From Janthinobacterium sp. J1-1 (lineage in GTDB: Bacteria; Pseudomonadota; Gammaproteobacteria; Burkholderiales; Burkholderiaceae_D): 64,000 bases of DNA. The notes under the pieces were generated by a model. The model ran no database searches. It saw nothing but the letters and a program-made list of their open reading frames with translations, and was not told where the DNA came from. Positions 62,604 to 64,000 of this stretch are shown here, one piece after another; the first letter of the stretch is position 1, and every line of letters begins with the position of its first letter. The stretch covers positions 5,084,001-5,148,000 of the forward strand of contig NZ_CP132339.1 of assembly GCF_030944405.1 (NCBI RefSeq). Reading direction: 5' to 3'. The translations under genes were made by a program, and so were the position numbers.

Positions 62604-63618
62604 AGACCTCGCTGCAGAAGGTCTCCTTCGAGGACTTCCCGTACAGACCGCCGAAAAAGATATCCACGTCACCGAGCTTCTCAAGGGATTGAGTGAACTC
62701 AAGGTTTCGCATGATCATTTCAGCGACCTCGACACACGCCAAGGAGAGCTCACTCGCCATGATGCAGGCATCAAGTTGATCTTCTCGGGTGGGACGTGCC
62801 TCTCCAAGGCACATGGGCTAATCAATCGAATGTCGGAAGACATCGACATTAAAGTTCTGCTTTCCCCACCACCCAAGCCTTTGAAGAAAGGGCGCGGAGA
62901 CCGTGTAAGACTAATCGCTTTGCACAAAGCACTGCCTCCGCTCCTGGAGTCGCTTGGATTTCCGTTGCTCAATAGCCCTGACGGAGACAACCCGCACATA
63001 CGCAATAAGCACCGGTATTGCGAGGTAGGTGCCGGCTACAAATCTGCTTATCCCCAACTTCCAAGCCTCCGTCCCGAGCTTAGGCTGGAACTGATGCAAC
63101 GCCAACCGCTCCTGCCGCTTGAAAATCTTGAGTTTGGCTATCTTTACGAGACATTGGCGGGGCTAAAGCCGAGCACGACGTTGTCAATTTCTTGCATTTC
63201 GGTGGCAGAGACTACGGCAGAAAAGGTATTGTCCTTGCTACGTCGTTGTGCTTGCAATTCGGATGGCCGCCAAACCAAGGGGGACCTTGACCCCGCATTG
63301 GTCCGCCATGTTTACGACGTTGCTCGAATCGCGGAACTATCCACCGAATCACTTGTAGCTGCGAAGAGTATTTTTCCGCAATTGGTCATGAACGACCGCG
63401 ATGAGTACAAGGGGCAACATCCCGAGTTCGACGCAGACCCGGTAAGTGTTCTCAAAAGGACCTTGATAGCGGCAAAAGAAAATGGCGAGCTGAAAGAGCG
63501 ATACGCCCAAAATCTGATACCGCTGGTTTACGACATGAATCCGCCCACGTTCGAAAAATCTTTCGCTTCGTTTGAAGCAGTGGCGCAAGACTTCCTGGCA
63601 GCCTGCAAACCATGCTGA
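62566..63618 (+). CDS. AbiEii/AbiGii-family nucleotidyltransferase toxin
   Basis: The 350-residue product has the nucleotidyltransferase core FSGGTCLSKAHGLINRMSED-IDIK, with the GG-T and D-x-D motifs, and later a lysine-containing region (AETTAEKVLSLLRR). AbiEii toxins modify nucleic acid acceptors such as tRNA 3' ends and cause growth arrest; in AbiE they act in phage abortive infection. Base composition is lower in GC than the glpK side. It ends just before the third small-RNA-like repeat, which is read from the opposite strand. Confidence 0.87.
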   Translation: MRTITDQQQRALEDLAAEGLLRGLPVQTAEKDIHVTELLKGLSELKVSHDHFSDLDTRQGELTRHDAGIKLIFSGGTCLSKAHGLINRMSEDIDIKVLLSPPPKPLKKGRGDRVRLIALHKALPPLLESLGFPLLNSPDGDNPHIRNKHRYCEVGAGYKSAYPQLPSLRPELRLELMQRQPLLPLENLEFGYLYETLAGLKPSTTLSISCISVAETTAEKVLSLLRRCACNSDGRQTKGDLDPALVRHVYDVARIAELSTESLVAAKSIFPQLVMNDRDEYKGQHPEFDADPVSVLKRTLIAAKENGELKERYAQNLIPLVYDMNPPTFEKSFASFEAVAQDFLAACKPC

Positions 63619-63623
63619 GCGCA

Positions 63624-63710
63624 CAAAAAAAAGCCCGCTACAGGAGCGGGCTGAATCTATTTCCTGTGAGGAAGTAGAGGAGACAGAAGCATGATGCCGG
63701 ATCGCAAGCT
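63624..63710 (-). ncRNA. Small-RNA-like repeat, copy 3
   Basis: Same plan as copies 1 and 2 with a few changes (CUUCUGUCUCCUCUACUUCC, hairpin UUCCU-CAC-AGGAA, terminator AGCCCGCUCC...GAGCGGGCU type with eight Us at 63624-63653 on minus). It lies 76 nt beyond the stop of the minus-strand alaC-like gene, much as copy 2 lies 67 nt beyond the lacI-type stop. TATA directly before the conserved 5' end could be a -10 element. Confidence 0.65.
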
Positions 63711-63786
63711 ATAAAACCACTTTATATTGATGATATGGGAAATACGCTTGCGTGATAACAGTGGCAATTATTGATTCCTTACGGCA

Positions 63787-64000
63787 CTATTTTGCCGCCT
63801 CCCCTTCCACCACTACCGGCGTGCGCAGCATGTTCTTGATGCCGCGCAGTGCCTGGCGCACGCGCGCCTCGTTCTCGATCAGGGCAAAGCGCACATAGTC
63901 GTCGCCGTATTCGCCGAAACCGATGCCCGGCGACACACTGACCCTGGCTTTCTCCAGCAGCAGCTTGGCGAATTCCAGCGAACCCAGGTGGCGATATGCT
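63787..64000 (-). CDS. alaC: AlaC-like aminotransferase, C-terminal end (partial)
   Basis: The minus frame open at the right edge gives about 70 residues including [40 protein letters not shown] and [11 protein letters not shown], closely resembling the end of AlaC/YfdZ-type alanine transaminases. Stop codon at 63787-63789. The PLP lysine region lies outside the window. Confidence 0.75.
   Translation of the reverse strand, partial: AYRHLGSLEFAKLLLEKARVSVSPGIGFGEYGDDYVRFALIENEARVRQALRGIKNMLRTPVVVEGEAAK

Noticed and set aside
1..64000. tRNA, rRNA, riboswitch, prophage integrase or attachment sites
   Set aside because: None seen on reading both strands; AT-rich gaps were checked by eye only, so short structured RNAs other than the three repeats could be missed.

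Overview
The window is about 64 kb of GC-rich DNA from a Gram-negative betaproteobacterium. Gene content and protein style (BamD, YaaA, an MSHA pilus locus, Burkholderiales-like metabolic genes) point to Oxalobacteraceae, possibly Janthinobacterium, Massilia or Duganella. That assignment is inferred from family resemblance, not from a marker gene. No rRNA, tRNA, CRISPR array or insertion sequence was recognised.

Layout. (1) 1-2683: housekeeping genes (3' end of bamD, yaaA, an orphan PIN-domain gene, an aminotransferase). (2) 2684-5787: a lower-GC islet with a three-gene toxin-antitoxin-chaperone (TAC) module (MqsR-like toxin, MqsA-like antitoxin with a C-terminal extension, SecB-like chaperone), followed by a lone RecF/SMC-like AAA ATPase. 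(3) 5913-8284: a histidine kinase lacking its ATPase domain, an alpha/beta hydrolase and two small genes, one apparently frameshifted. (4) 8378-21820, minus strand: a near-complete MSHA type IV pilus locus, reading E-G-(B/F)-A-C-D-O-P and then I-(PilN-like)-J-K-L-M-N. (5) 22028-36290, plus strand, divergent from mshE: a second complete type IV filament or type II secretion-like machine. It has its own secretin, GspE, GspF, PilM/N/O-like proteins and pseudopilins, and carries an ABC transporter ATPase and permease inside the operon. (6) 36321-41891, minus strand: a hypothetical gene, two MaoC hydratases, an acyl-CoA dehydrogenase pair and an AspT-family transporter. (7) 41892-42340: two copies of a small-RNA-like repeat; a third copy lies at 63624-63710. 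(8) 42341-62006: a LacI-type regulator and a 17-gene plus-strand locus for sulfoquinovose breakdown. (9) 62178-63618: an AbiEi/AbiEii toxin-antitoxin pair. (10) 63787-64000: the 3' end of an alaC-like aminotransferase.

How the sulfoquinovose locus fits together. A porin and a MalEFGK-type ABC transporter bring in sulfoquinovose or its glycerol glycoside. A cytoplasmic GH31 sulfoquinovosidase releases sulfoquinovose and glycerol. A mutarotase, an SDR dehydrogenase, an SMP-30 lactonase, an IlvD/Edd dehydratase and an HpcH/HpaI aldolase carry out a sulfo-Entner-Doudoroff route to pyruvate and sulfolactaldehyde. An aldehyde dehydrogenase makes sulfolactate, which a TauE/SafE protein can export. 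GlpK and GlpD take the glycerol to dihydroxyacetone phosphate. A TGTTAGCGCTAACA palindrome just downstream of a near-consensus promoter, and a second copy inside the porin coding sequence, are the likely operators of the LacI-type regulator.

The four items most worth following are the TAC module, the second filament/secretion machine with an embedded ABC transporter, the three-copy small-RNA repeat whose C/U-rich stretch is complementary to several ribosome binding sites in this window, and the sulfoquinovose locus.
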